A DNA stretch of 64,000 nt from CAZDQL01 sp964507325 (GTDB taxonomy: Bacteria > Planctomycetota > UBA1135 > GCA-002686595): assembly GCA_964507325.1 (NCBI GenBank), contig CAZDQL010000025.1, positions 1 through 64,000 on the forward strand. The letters run 5' to 3'. The notes beneath the pieces were generated by a model, which saw only the letters and a program-made list of their open reading frames with translations, did no database searches and was not told the origin of the DNA. This document shows, one piece after another, positions 8,479 through 16,327 of the stretch. The stretch's first letter is position 1. Each line of letters opens with the position of its first letter. The translations under genes were made by a program, and so were the position numbers.

Positions 8479-9840
8479 TCACTGATTCAGCGACGGCGTT
8501 CGTAATACAAAGCCGTCGGATGCGAGCGTGAAGTTGCCCACCAGGGGCAAGCTCGCTCCACGCAACACGCGCGCGAAACCGTGGCGCGTGCGTAGCTCGT
8601 CCAGGACGTGATCGAGACGTGCGGCTCGGTCGGCGTAGCTGCCTCCCGTTCGCAACGGACGGTCCCGGTGTGGATCGCTGAAGAGCTGCCCCTGACGTCC
8701 GGCCGCTGCTCGCAGGTCTAGGAAGGCCACCCCCACCCGTTTGACGAGGGCGCGCCGGCGGGGGAGTCCGCGCAGGAGCTCGCGGGAATGCTCCCACAGG
8801 GCAGCGGTGGCATCCGTGGGGTAGAGGGGGCGCCGGCGCGCGGAGAGCCAGCGGTTCGGGTCGGGGTCGCGCCGCCGCAGGTGCGGGGCGCGAGTGTCGA
8901 CGTAGCCCAAGTTCACCTCGACCGAGCCGACGAGGCAGGCGTGCCGTCGCAGGTGAGCCGCCGCGCGATCGACGAGGTAGGCGAGCATCGCTTCGACCTG
9001 CTCGCGGCGTCCCTCCTCCGGCTCGAAGGTGCTGTCGCGGCGGATCGAGCGCGGTGGCTTGACGATCAGTCGTCCCGCCTCGTCGAAGGCGTGGGTCGCG
9101 ACGACCGGATCGGGGTCGATCCCCCGCGCGCGCTCGTAGAGCACGAGCCCCAAGGGGCCGAAGCTGGCGAAGAGCACCTCCCGCGAGACCAGGGCCAGCT
9201 CACCGACGCTGCGGATGGCGAAACGCTCGAGCGCGCGGGAGGTGCGGAAGCCCACCCCCGGCAGGTGGCGCACGGGCAGTCGCGCCAGGAAGGCGCGCTC
9301 GTGGCCGGGCAGGATCTCGGCCACGCCCCCCGGCTTGGCGAGCTTGCCCGCCAAGCGCGCCAGGGTGCGGTTGGTGGCGATCCCGATCGTCAGCGGCATC
9401 TGCGCCTCCTCGCGCACCGTGGCGCGCAGGCGCTCGGCCACCTCGCAGGCCGCGCCCGAGAGGCGCCGGGTACCGGTCAAGTCGACGAAGACGTCGTCGA
9501 TCGACGTCACCTCGACCAGGGGCGAGCAGCGCAGGAGGATGCGCACGATCTCCTCGCGCTTGGCGTTCGCCGCCTGTGAGCTGCCGGGCAGGAAGATCGC
9601 CTCGGGACAGCGCCGCGCCGCCTCCCGGCTGAGCATTCCCGGTCGCACCCCGCGCGCCCGCGCCTCGTAGGAGCAGGACATGACCAGATTGCGGCTGGTG
9701 GGAGCGCCGCCGATCACCAACGCTCGCCCGCGCAGGGAGGGGTTCCTGGCCTGCTCCACCGAGGCCAGGAAGGCGTCGACGTCCAGGTGCAGGATGCGGC
9801 GGGTACGGCCGGGCAGGCGGCTGTCGCGGTGGGGGCGCAC
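8479..9840 (-). CDS. Y-family translesion DNA polymerase (DinB/ImuB class)
   Basis: 453 residues counted from GTG 9840. The palm has the first catalytic Asp in ILHLDVDAF. The second carboxylate pair reads SIDDVF, where DinB has SIDE; the Asp is kept and the Glu is conservatively replaced. Fingers (CSYEARARGVRPGM), thumb HhH (LPGVGFRTSRALE) and a little-finger domain follow. ImuB proteins normally lack the catalytic acids, so this enzyme is probably active, although its position near dnaE2 resembles an ImuB-DnaE2 mutasome. No ImuA is seen. The in-frame TTG at 9858 falls inside the shared upstream box, so GTG 9840 is preferred. Confidence 0.85.
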   Translation of the reverse strand: MRPHRDSRLPGRTRRILHLDVDAFLASVEQARNPSLRGRALVIGGAPTSRNLVMSCSYEARARGVRPGMLSREAARRCPEAIFLPGSSQAANAKREEIVRILLRCSPLVEVTSIDDVFVDLTGTRRLSGAACEVAERLRATVREEAQMPLTIGIATNRTLARLAGKLAKPGGVAEILPGHERAFLARLPVRHLPGVGFRTSRALERFAIRSVGELALVSREVLFASFGPLGLVLYERARGIDPDPVVATHAFDEAGRLIVKPPRSIRRDSTFEPEEGRREQVEAMLAYLVDRAAAHLRRHACLVGSVEVNLGYVDTRAPHLRRRDPDPNRWLSARRRPLYPTDATAALWEHSRELLRGLPRRRALVKRVGVAFLDLRAAAGRQGQLFSDPHRDRPLRTGGSYADRAARLDHVLDELRTRHGFARVLRGASLPLVGNFTLASDGFVLRTPSLNQ

Positions 9841-9851
9841 GGGGGTGCACC

Positions 9852-9866
9852 CTAACAAAACGCTAA
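9852..9866 (-). promoter_or_regulatory. Candidate SOS operator TTAG-N7-TTAG upstream of the Y-family polymerase
   Basis: Minus-strand TTAGCGTTTTGTTAG sits 11 bp before the GTG start, in the gap after yceH. Spacing and flanks match the dnaE2 copy: both read ATTTTAG, then N7 ending TTTG, then TTAGGGT, and both have a CTG-x-AC-like flank upstream. Two damage-tolerance genes sharing an element found nowhere else in the window argues for a common regulator, most simply LexA. Confidence 0.6.
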
Positions 9867-9900
9867 AATCCGTGCAGCCCGGTGTGGCCTGGGGACCCGC

Positions 9901-10563
9901 TCACTCGAGCGGCTCCCCGAGCTTCTCCGCCAGCCCGGCCAGTTGACGGCGCAGGATCGCGACCTCCTCCTCGAGGGCCTCGACCCGCACTCCGAGTCCG
10001 GTGGGGGGCGCGGGAGGGGCCACCGGAGCGGCGGGGGGGGGCGCCGTCTCGCCGTCGGGGTGGCGACCCTCGGCCAGGAGCTCCCCGAAGCGCTCCGCCC
10101 GCGAACCGGCGGCGGGGGGGATGCGCTGGGCGTAGCCCTTCTCGATCAGGCGCTCGATCACCCGACCCAGCTGCTCCAGATCCGCGATCGCGCGCATGCG
10201 GTTGGCGCGCCCGCGTAGCTCTCCTTGGGCCTGGGGGCCGCGCAGCAGGAGCTCGGCGAGGACCGCCAGGTCGCGCTCTTCGAGTCCCAGGTGCTCCCGG
10301 GCGTTGTGACGGTACTTCTCCACCCGACTGCCAGCCGGGGTCGAGGAGCCGACCAGGTGCTTGTGCCTGAGGCCCGTCAGGGCCACGGTCACCTCCGCCT
10401 CGCTGAAGTCGACCACCGGGTCGCGGTTGGACTTCTGGTTGCAGCCGTTGCTGAGGGCGTTCAGGGAGAGGGGGTACTGGTCCGGCGTCGTGAAGGACTT
10501 CTCGAGCAGGACTCCGAGCACCCGGGCTTCGTGGGCGTTGAGGGTGACGTCCATGGCGCCCAT
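9901..10563 (-). CDS. yceH: YceH family (DUF480) protein
   Basis: 220 residues. The N-terminal signature (LNAHEARVLGVLLEKSFTTP, then YPLSLNALSNGCNQKSNRDP) is the hallmark of DUF480/YceH, a tandem winged-helix protein. The second winged helix contains LRGRANRMR. The cellular role of the family is not firmly established; a DNA-binding or regulatory function is presumed. A proline-rich linker and a short C-terminal helix with coiled-coil character (VEALEEEVAILRRQLAGL) follow, as in many homologs. ATG 10563 and ATG 10554 are both possible. It lies 6 bp after the M61 peptidase gene, probably in one transcript. Confidence 0.92.
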   Translation of the reverse strand: MGAMDVTLNAHEARVLGVLLEKSFTTPDQYPLSLNALSNGCNQKSNRDPVVDFSEAEVTVALTGLRHKHLVGSSTPAGSRVEKYRHNAREHLGLEERDLAVLAELLLRGPQAQGELRGRANRMRAIADLEQLGRVIERLIEKGYAQRIPPAAGSRAERFGELLAEGRHPDGETAPPPAAPVAPPAPPTGLGVRVEALEEEVAILRRQLAGLAEKLGEPLE

Positions 10564-10569
10564 GGTAGC

Positions 10570-12279
10570 TCAGCGCCGCTCCCCGCCGCCCTCGCGCCAG
10601 GGGATGGGGTCCAGATCGGCGGCGAGGATCGAGGGCACCTCCGCGGTGATGCGCGATCGCTCGCCGTCGCGGCGGATCTCGAGCTCGACCGACGCGCCGA
10701 TCCGCCGCCAGGCCGCCCGCAGCTCGCTGCTCGAGCCGATGCGCTGCCCGTCGATCGCCAGGATCTCGTCCCCGGCGCGCAGGCCCAGGAGCTGGGCCAG
10801 GCCGAAGGGGTCGAGGGAGAGCAGGCGCCGGTCCTCGAGCCCGCCCTTCAGGACGCGCGGGACGGGGGCCTCCTTCCAGGTCAGCGGCGCGCCGGCTTCC
10901 GCGAAGGCCCGCGTGAGGTCCGGCGGGCGCCGCGCCGTGGCGATTTCGACCAGCTCCCGTGCCCGCCGCGGCCCGAGCTCGGAGGCCAGCGCCGCTTCGA
11001 GGTCCCCCAGCCCCGGCGCGCGTCCCCCCCGCGACCAGCGCGGATCGTTCGTCAAGCGCCGCAGCACGTCCGCGAGCCGCGCCCCCGGGCGCGCGCGGCG
11101 CACCTCGAGCTCGGCCAGCGCGGCGAGCGCCAACCCGGCCTCGTACACGAAGCGCTGCGCCCGAAGATCCCTGAAGAAGCGCGGCCCCCCCGCCTCCGCC
11201 AGGGAGAGCTCGCTGGCCATGGGGTCCGCCCGCCAATGGGTCAGGGCCGTCTCGAGGGCCTCCTCGAAGTCGCTCCAGAGCGTCACCCCGAGCTCGGCGG
11301 GCAAGAGCAAGGCGTAGTAGTCGGTCCAGCCCTCGACCACGAAGCGCAGCTCGTCGGGGGCGTCGAAGCGCGCCGCCTGCCAGGTGTGGAAGAACTCGTG
11401 GGCGACCAGGTGCGCGATGCGATGCACGTTGGCCTCGTCCGCGAGCGCCCGACTCACGTAGCAGGTCATCGAGCCCTCCTTCGGCGAGCCGCCCATCCCC
11501 AGGCGGCCGTCGGGCTCGCCGAAGAGCACCAGGTAGTGCTCGAAGGGCTGGAAGTCGAAGAGCTCGAGCTCCGCCCTGAGGATCGGCGCGATCAGGACGG
11601 CGGCGTACTCCTCGAGGGGCTCCTGGCCCGGGGCGAAGCCGAGGGTCACGCGGCTCCCCGCCGCCTCGATTCCGCGGGTGGACCAGGCGCCGACCGCCAC
11701 CAGGTTGCGCTCCAGGGCGCGACGACCGGGCGGGTGGAAGACCGAGGCGGGGTCCTCGGGCCAGGGGGCGTGCACCGCCCAACCCTGCGGCAGCTCGAAG
11801 CGGATCTCCACCTCCGGGAAGGGATCGAGCACGGGCAGGAAGAGCGCGGTGGAGGTCGAGAGCATCCCGTGGTCCTGCGCCACGTAGGGGTACTCGTACT
11901 CGTCCCGGCCCCGCACCTCGGGGTGTTGGCGGTGAGTGAGCGGGGTGCGCCAGCGCAAGCGGAGCTCCCGCTCGTCGCCCTTGGTCACCCGCCAGCGGTA
12001 GGGAGCGAGGCGCTCCACGGGTAGGGGACCGGCGGTCCCCAGCGCCTCGAGGGGACCGGCGAGCAGGGGCTCGCCGAGGGTGACGAACGCGAAGCGCTCG
12101 ACCATCTGGAGCTCCAGCTCCCCGGGCTCGGGAGCGAGGCCGGTCAGGCGCAGCTCGCCCTCGAGCAGCGCCTGCGCCGGGTCCTCGAGCCTCAGGAGGT
12201 ACTCCGCGCGCCGGTCCGGGTTCGGGACGCAGGGGGAGAGCAGAGCCAGGGTGAGGGCGAGAGGGATCACGCAGCTCAT
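10570..12279 (-). CDS. Secreted M61-family metallopeptidase with PDZ domain
   Basis: 569 residues from ATG 12279. An N-terminal signal peptide precedes an immunoglobulin-like domain. The zinc motif HEFFH lies at 294-298 with the downstream ligand in VVEGWTDYY, characteristic of family M61 (glycyl aminopeptidase-like). A C-terminal PDZ domain (LLGLRAGDEILAIDGQRI) completes the family architecture. The product is expected to act in the periplasm on small or denatured peptides. The start is placed at the signal peptide; the open frame runs 73 codons further upstream, through the oppositely oriented trmL, and is not protein-like. Only 14 bp separate this start from the trmL start. Confidence 0.87.
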   Translation of the reverse strand: MSCVIPLALTLALLSPCVPNPDRRAEYLLRLEDPAQALLEGELRLTGLAPEPGELELQMVERFAFVTLGEPLLAGPLEALGTAGPLPVERLAPYRWRVTKGDERELRLRWRTPLTHRQHPEVRGRDEYEYPYVAQDHGMLSTSTALFLPVLDPFPEVEIRFELPQGWAVHAPWPEDPASVFHPPGRRALERNLVAVGAWSTRGIEAAGSRVTLGFAPGQEPLEEYAAVLIAPILRAELELFDFQPFEHYLVLFGEPDGRLGMGGSPKEGSMTCYVSRALADEANVHRIAHLVAHEFFHTWQAARFDAPDELRFVVEGWTDYYALLLPAELGVTLWSDFEEALETALTHWRADPMASELSLAEAGGPRFFRDLRAQRFVYEAGLALAALAELEVRRARPGARLADVLRRLTNDPRWSRGGRAPGLGDLEAALASELGPRRARELVEIATARRPPDLTRAFAEAGAPLTWKEAPVPRVLKGGLEDRRLLSLDPFGLAQLLGLRAGDEILAIDGQRIGSSSELRAAWRRIGASVELEIRRDGERSRITAEVPSILAADLDPIPWREGGGERR

Positions 12280-12293
12280 CGTAGGATGCCCCC

Positions 12294-12857
12294 GTGGAAG
12301 TCGTCCTCGTACACCCCGAGATCCCCCACAACACCGGCTGTGCGGCGCGTCTGACCGCCGCCGTCGGCGTGCGGCTGCACCTGGTGGAGCCCCTCGGCTT
12401 CTCCCTCGAGGATCGCTATCTGAAGCGCGCCGGGCTCGACTACTGGCCGCTGGTGGACCTGGTCGTGCACGCCGATCTGGCGCGCTGCTGGCGAGCACTC
12501 GAGGAGGGAGGGAGGCGGCCCCTGACTCGGCGGCTGAAGCTCTTCACCGCCCGAGGCGGATCCTCCCTCTTCGAAACGAGCTTCGAGCCGGACGACGTGC
12601 TGGTGTTCGGCTGTGAGTCCCGGGGACTCGACCGCGAGCTCCTCGAGACGGAGGGCGCGCAGCGGGTCTACGTGCCGATCCGCGCCGGTGTGCGCAGCCT
12701 GAACCTGGCCAATACGGTCAGCTTGGGTCTGTACACGGCTCTGGATCGGGCCGGGGTGGAACTGCCCGCGAACGACGGGCGCTACGAAGCCCATCCGGAC
12801 GCGCAGGTCGACGTTTGGCCGCACCACGTCGCCCGCCGGGAGGACCCGACCCGCTGA
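12294..12857 (+). CDS. trmL: tRNA (cytidine/uridine-34-2'-O)-methyltransferase TrmL
   Basis: 187 residues, a small SPOUT-class enzyme that methylates the wobble ribose of tRNA-Leu isoacceptors using SAM. It shows the family opening VVLVHPEIPHNTGCAARL, RLHLVEPLGF, RAGLDYW, FGCESRGL and the knot segment with IRAGVRSLNLANTVS. The start is GTG 12294, which matches the usual N-terminus. The C-terminal 25 residues are an extra tail. It is followed 57 bp later by selD on the same strand. Confidence 0.93.
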   Translation: MEVVLVHPEIPHNTGCAARLTAAVGVRLHLVEPLGFSLEDRYLKRAGLDYWPLVDLVVHADLARCWRALEEGGRRPLTRRLKLFTARGGSSLFETSFEPDDVLVFGCESRGLDRELLETEGAQRVYVPIRAGVRSLNLANTVSLGLYTALDRAGVELPANDGRYEAHPDAQVDVWPHHVARREDPTR

Positions 12858-12914
12858 CCGGTTGCCCGGGAATGGCGGGGTCGCGCCGCAGCGGGGCGCT
12901 ATCCTCTGTGCGCG

Positions 12915-13982
12915 ATGCAGGAGACCCCGAGCAAGCGACTGACCGAATACGCCGCCTGCCCCGGCTGAGCGGCCAAGTTGCCGCAAGGCGAGCTCGCGCA
13001 GGTGCTGCGCGGCCTTCTGGGTGAATCGAGCGAGAGACTGCTCGTCGGACCGGAGTCCGCCGACGACGCGGGGATCGTCGCGCTGCTCGGCTCCGACGGA
13101 CTGGACGAGGACGCGCCCATCGCGCTGGTCCAGACGGTGGACTACTTCCCCCCGGTCGTCGACGACCCCTACCTGTACGGCGCCATCGCGGCCGCCAACT
13201 CGCTCTCCGACGTGTACGCGATGGGGGGGCAGCCGATCTCCGTGCTCAACGTCGCCAGCTTCCCGGCGGGCTTCCCCCAGGAGTGGATGCGCGAGATCTT
13301 CCGCGGCGGGATCGAGCAGGTGCACGCAGCGGGGGCGGTGGTCGCCGGTGGGCACACGTCGCGCTCACCGGAGCCCTTCTACGGGCTGTCGGTCACGGGG
13401 GTGGTAGAGCGCCAGCGCGTGCTCGACAACGCGGGAGCCGGGGTGGGGGACCTGCTCTACCTGACGAAGGCGCTGGGCATGGGCACGTTGACCACGGCGG
13501 GCATGAAGGGTCGCATCACGGCGGAGGAGCTGGGGCCCGCAGCGCGCCAGATGGCGGCGCTGAACCGACATGCCGCCGAGGCGATGACCGCCGCCGGAGC
13601 CAGTGCCTGCACCGACGTGACGGGCTTCGGCTTGGTCGGACATGCCTACAACGTGGCCAGAGCTAGCGGCGTGACGCTCCGCATCGAGAGCGGCGAGGTG
13701 CCGCTCTTCGAGGGGGCCTACGAGCTGGCCGTCGAGGGCTTCCTCTCCGGCGGGGCCAAGCGCGCCATGACGCAGCTCGAGGACGACTTCCGCGTCGAGG
13801 AGGGCTTGGACGAGACCCGCGTCAAGCTGGTCTTCGACGCCGAGACCTCCGGTGGCCTCCTGATCGCCGTCCCTCAGGCCCGCGCGCAGGCCCTCGAGGA
13901 CGGGCTCGCCGCCCGCGGGCAGCTCGTGGCGCGAGTCGGGCACGTGGTCGCCGACGCCGGCGTCGCCGTCGAGGTCGTCTGA
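12915..13982 (+). CDS. selD: Selenophosphate synthetase SelD, itself a selenoprotein (Sec18)
   Basis: SelD makes selenophosphate from selenide and ATP, the selenium donor for Sec-tRNA. A conventional call starting at TTG 12978 gives 334 residues and loses the active site. Reading from ATG 12915 gives LTEYAACPGUAAKLPQGE, with UGA at 12966-12968 as codon 18. This aligns with the catalytic Cys17/Lys20 of E. coli SelD (here Sec18/Lys21), so the UGA is Sec, giving 355 residues. ATP and metal-binding segments (SADDAGIV, TVDYFPPVVDDP, GAIAAANSLSDVYAMGG, GGHTSRS, TDVTGFGLVGHA) are present. tRNA-Sec, selA and selB lie 4-8 kb downstream. Sec-containing SelD is known in several lineages. Confidence 0.95.
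12996..13010 (+). promoter_or_regulatory. Bacterial SECIS hairpin of selD
   Basis: A perfect 6-bp stem GCGCAG/CTGCGC closes a GUG triloop, with the loop GU 34-35 nt after the UGA. Known bacterial SECIS elements have a short apical loop with an early G, usually GU, within roughly 16-37 nt of the UGA, so this fits. A second hairpin GCGGC-CAAGTT-GCCGC begins directly after the UGA (12969-12984) and may stack below it. Confidence 0.65.
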
Positions 13983-14003
13983 GCGACCGCAGGCCCTACC
14001 CGC

Positions 14004-15515
14004 TCAGCGCTTCGGGACGAAGGGCGCGATCTTGCCCGCGGCGCGGCTCGCCTCGAAGGGGCCGACGGTGTAGGTGCAGGCGATGACGTACGGAGTGTCG
14101 CTGTCGGGGCCAACCCATGTGGCCGTGCAGAGGAAGCCTCAGCCGTACTCGAAGACCCCCGCGGCCGCGACCTTGCCGGTCATCTCCATGACCTTGTAGC
14201 GCGGCTCCAGCGGGAAGGTGTGGGTGTCGTCGAGGGCGATCTCGGTCGCCCTCCCCGCGACGTGTCGGATGTCGCCCACGATCTCCCCACCCGAGCCGAG
14301 GATGCTGAACTCGATCTGCACGCGGTCGCTGCGACCGGCGCAGAACGCCTCGCGGTCGGTGGCCGGGATGGTGGCCTCGGGGAGGAAGGGCTCTCCGAAG
14401 GACAACTCCACCCGAGCTCCCTCGGCCACCGTCACGAACTTCGAGAGGGGCGTTGCGGCCGCCGACAGGAACCACAGGTCGCCCTGCGGGTCGCGCTGGT
14501 AGAGCTGGTAGCCGGCGACGCGATAGCGTCCGGGAGGGACGCGGGTCTCGCGAGCGGGTCGCAGGACCATCAAGTGCTCGCGATTGTCCTCACTGGCGAG
14601 CAGGAGGCGCCGAGGAGCGTGGGGCAGGCGCAGCGTGCCCAGGGCCTGGTCGCGCGGTTCGAGCCGCAGCCAGGTGCCCGTCGGACTGACCGCGAGCCGG
14701 AACAACTCGCCCCCCAAGGAGAGCCCGTTGCCCAGCCGGCTCGAGTCGAGCTCGCCGGCGACGTCTTCGTCGCTGAGGAACAGCAGGTCACCGCTCACAT
14801 CCAGGGCGCGTCGGGGGTTGGAGTCCGCGACCTGGAGGTACTGCACGCGCTCGCCGAAGAGCCCGTCCACGTCGTCGTCGCCCAGCTGCACGCGATACTC
14901 GACCCCACCCGCTTCGAAGCTGCCCGAGTAGCAGCAGTTGCCCTGCAGCTTGACGACGAACTCCTCGTAGTCGAGTGGATCGGTCCACTCCTCCCCCTCG
15001 GCCAAGACCGCGATCATCTCCTCCGAGTGGGCGATGACTCGCACGCTGTAGGGGAGCTCCCCCCCCTCCACTTCGAGCTGCAGGTCGAAGGCCGTCGACT
15101 CGAAGAGTCCCGGCAACGCCAGCCCATCGGACTCGCCGATCACCGGGTCGTCGGTCAGGTCGCGGTTGCCGTTGGCGTCGCAGTAGAGGCGGTTGTAGAA
15201 GACGTCCTCCTGACTCGCGCGATCGAGCAGGAGCAAGCGCTCGCCGTCGCAGAAGCGCGCCAACGCGAAGACCGGCTCCGCGCTGACGATCTCCGGCAAC
15301 GTCCACTCGCCGCTGGGCGCCGCGGGCAGGCTCTCGAGATCGAACTCGCCGCGGAACGGGAAGAGCCCCTCGGGCTTCTCGCTCTCGGAGTAGCGCACGT
15401 ACTCGAGCTGCACCTCGAGCGGCTCCTCCGCGACCGCGAGGGCGACGCCTGACAGACCGATCGCGACGCCCAATCTCAGCGCGAACTTCCCGCCTGTGCT
15501 GCTTCCGGTATCCAT
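14004..15515 (-). CDS. Secreted selenoprotein of an unrecognised family, paralog 1 (Sec459)
   Basis: 503 residues if the UGA at 14139-14141 is read as Sec. A Sec-type signal peptide (about 1-29) is followed by a beta-rich region with CDANGNRDLTDD (about 112-123), a vicinal Cys pair in GNCCYSG (194-195), and repeated beta segments (PPGRYRVAGYQLYQ). The C-terminal motif is FEYGUGFLC, then 44 residues including Trp at +8 and GPFE. The gene at 16328 has the same architecture, the same FEYG-UGA-G motif and also exactly 44 following codons, which is strong evidence for recoding. The Sec with a Cys four residues later suggests a redox or metal site outside the cytoplasm. ATG 15515 has GAGGG upstream. 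No function is known to me. Confidence 0.88.
14108..14124 (-). promoter_or_regulatory. Candidate bacterial SECIS hairpin of selenoprotein paralog 1
   Basis: On the minus strand, 15 nt after the UGA, a 5-bp stem GGCCA/TGGCC closes a CAUGGGU loop. AUGG occupies nt 21-24 after the UGA, the same place as in paralog 2 although the stems differ. Stem length is modest, so confidence rests mainly on the shared position and loop. Confidence 0.55.
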
Positions 15516-15564
15516 AAACCGTCCCTCGTGGGCCGCCACCGTGACCGCCCTGCGCCCGCTAGAG

Positions 15565-15912
15565 TCATGTCGGGCAGGCGCGCTTCTGGGGCGGCGCCGC
15601 CCGATCGTAGGTGGAGTACAGGTGTCCGTCGCGGCGGGCGACCCCCGTGAAGGTGGCGTCGATGATCAACTGGTACTCGCTGATCGGCTCGAAAGGGGCG
15701 AAGCCGAGGAGATCGGCGAGTTCGTCCGCATCCTCCGTGCGCACCTCGTGGGTCGCGGGGTGGCCCCGGGCGAGCATGCCCACGCCCGCGAGCAGGACGA
15801 GCCAGAAGGACAGACTGAGCCGGCGCCCGGGGCGGGGGAGGATGCGCATCCACCTCCTGCGGCGCGGGGCCGGCCGGGCTTGGGGTTGGCTGTCGTCGTG
15901 CTCCAGGGGCAT
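15565..15912 (-). CDS. Small single-span membrane protein upstream of selenoprotein 1
   Basis: 115 residues. A basic, arginine-rich N-terminus (residues 1-30) leads into one hydrophobic helix (LSLSFWLVLLAGVGML). A short acidic ectodomain ends TYDRAAPPQKRACPT. The topology predicts an inner-membrane anchor with the C-terminus outside. It lies 49 bp upstream of the selenoprotein gene on the same strand and is probably co-transcribed, so it may anchor or assist it; that is inference. The TGA stop is followed one codon later by TAG, so no Sec readthrough is suggested here. The longer upstream frame to 16152 has no protein character. Confidence 0.55.
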   Translation of the reverse strand: MPLEHDDSQPQARPAPRRRRWMRILPRPGRRLSLSFWLVLLAGVGMLARGHPATHEVRTEDADELADLLGFAPFEPISEYQLIIDATFTGVARRDGHLYSTYDRAAPPQKRACPT

Positions 15913-16327
15913 CGGAGGTGCGAGTGTACCTCGACGCGGACGGGTTACCCCCGGGTCCGCCCCCGAGAACCCGACTGGACTGCCCCCCTTCAATGGGCAC
16001 ATTCGGGGGGCTCCCGCCACAATCCCGTTGCCTTCAAGGACTTGCGCGGTCTTCGATCGGAGCAGGTCCACGCACTCGCGGGGAGCCGCCGGGACGCCGG
16101 CTCGCTGGGCGATTCGCCGCCGTAACGCGGTACCGAGGTGCCGCGTGCACACTGAAGGGTGGCAGTTCCGTCGGGCCAGGGGCGGGGCTGGTATGTACTC
16201 ACTCTGTAATCCCCGCCCGTGTCCGGGGAATGACGCGCTCCCCGCCTACGGGATGTCCCGGACCTCGACCGAGAATATGCACGTCGAACCAGAGAGCGGT
16301 GGTTACCCTGAGGTAGGAGGCCCGACC
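15913..16327. other. Divergent intergenic region, no gene recognised
   Basis: 415 bp between the small membrane protein and selenoprotein 2, which point away from each other, so both promoters should lie here. Open frames crossing it are low-complexity and start-less. No RNA gene or repeat is recognised. The right end carries a strong AGGAGG ribosome site 7 nt before the ATG at 16328. Confidence 0.5.

Noticed and set aside
9863..12334. An 823-codon minus-strand frame across yceH and the M61 peptidase gene.
   Set aside because: Arg/Pro/Gly-rich shadow frame; the other frame carries the recognised motifs.
12969..12984. Hairpin GCGGC-CAAGTT-GCCGC as the selD SECIS.
   Set aside because: Its loop is only about 9 nt from the UGA, closer than described bacterial SECIS elements; the GUG-loop hairpin at 12996 fits better.
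15561..15567. The TGA at the end of the small membrane protein as a possible Sec codon.
   Set aside because: TAG follows one codon later, leaving no meaningful extension.
15611..16327. In-frame extension upstream of selenoprotein 2, to 15611.
   Set aside because: No protein character, crosses the divergent promoter region, and the ATG at 16328 has a strong AGGAGG site and signal peptide.
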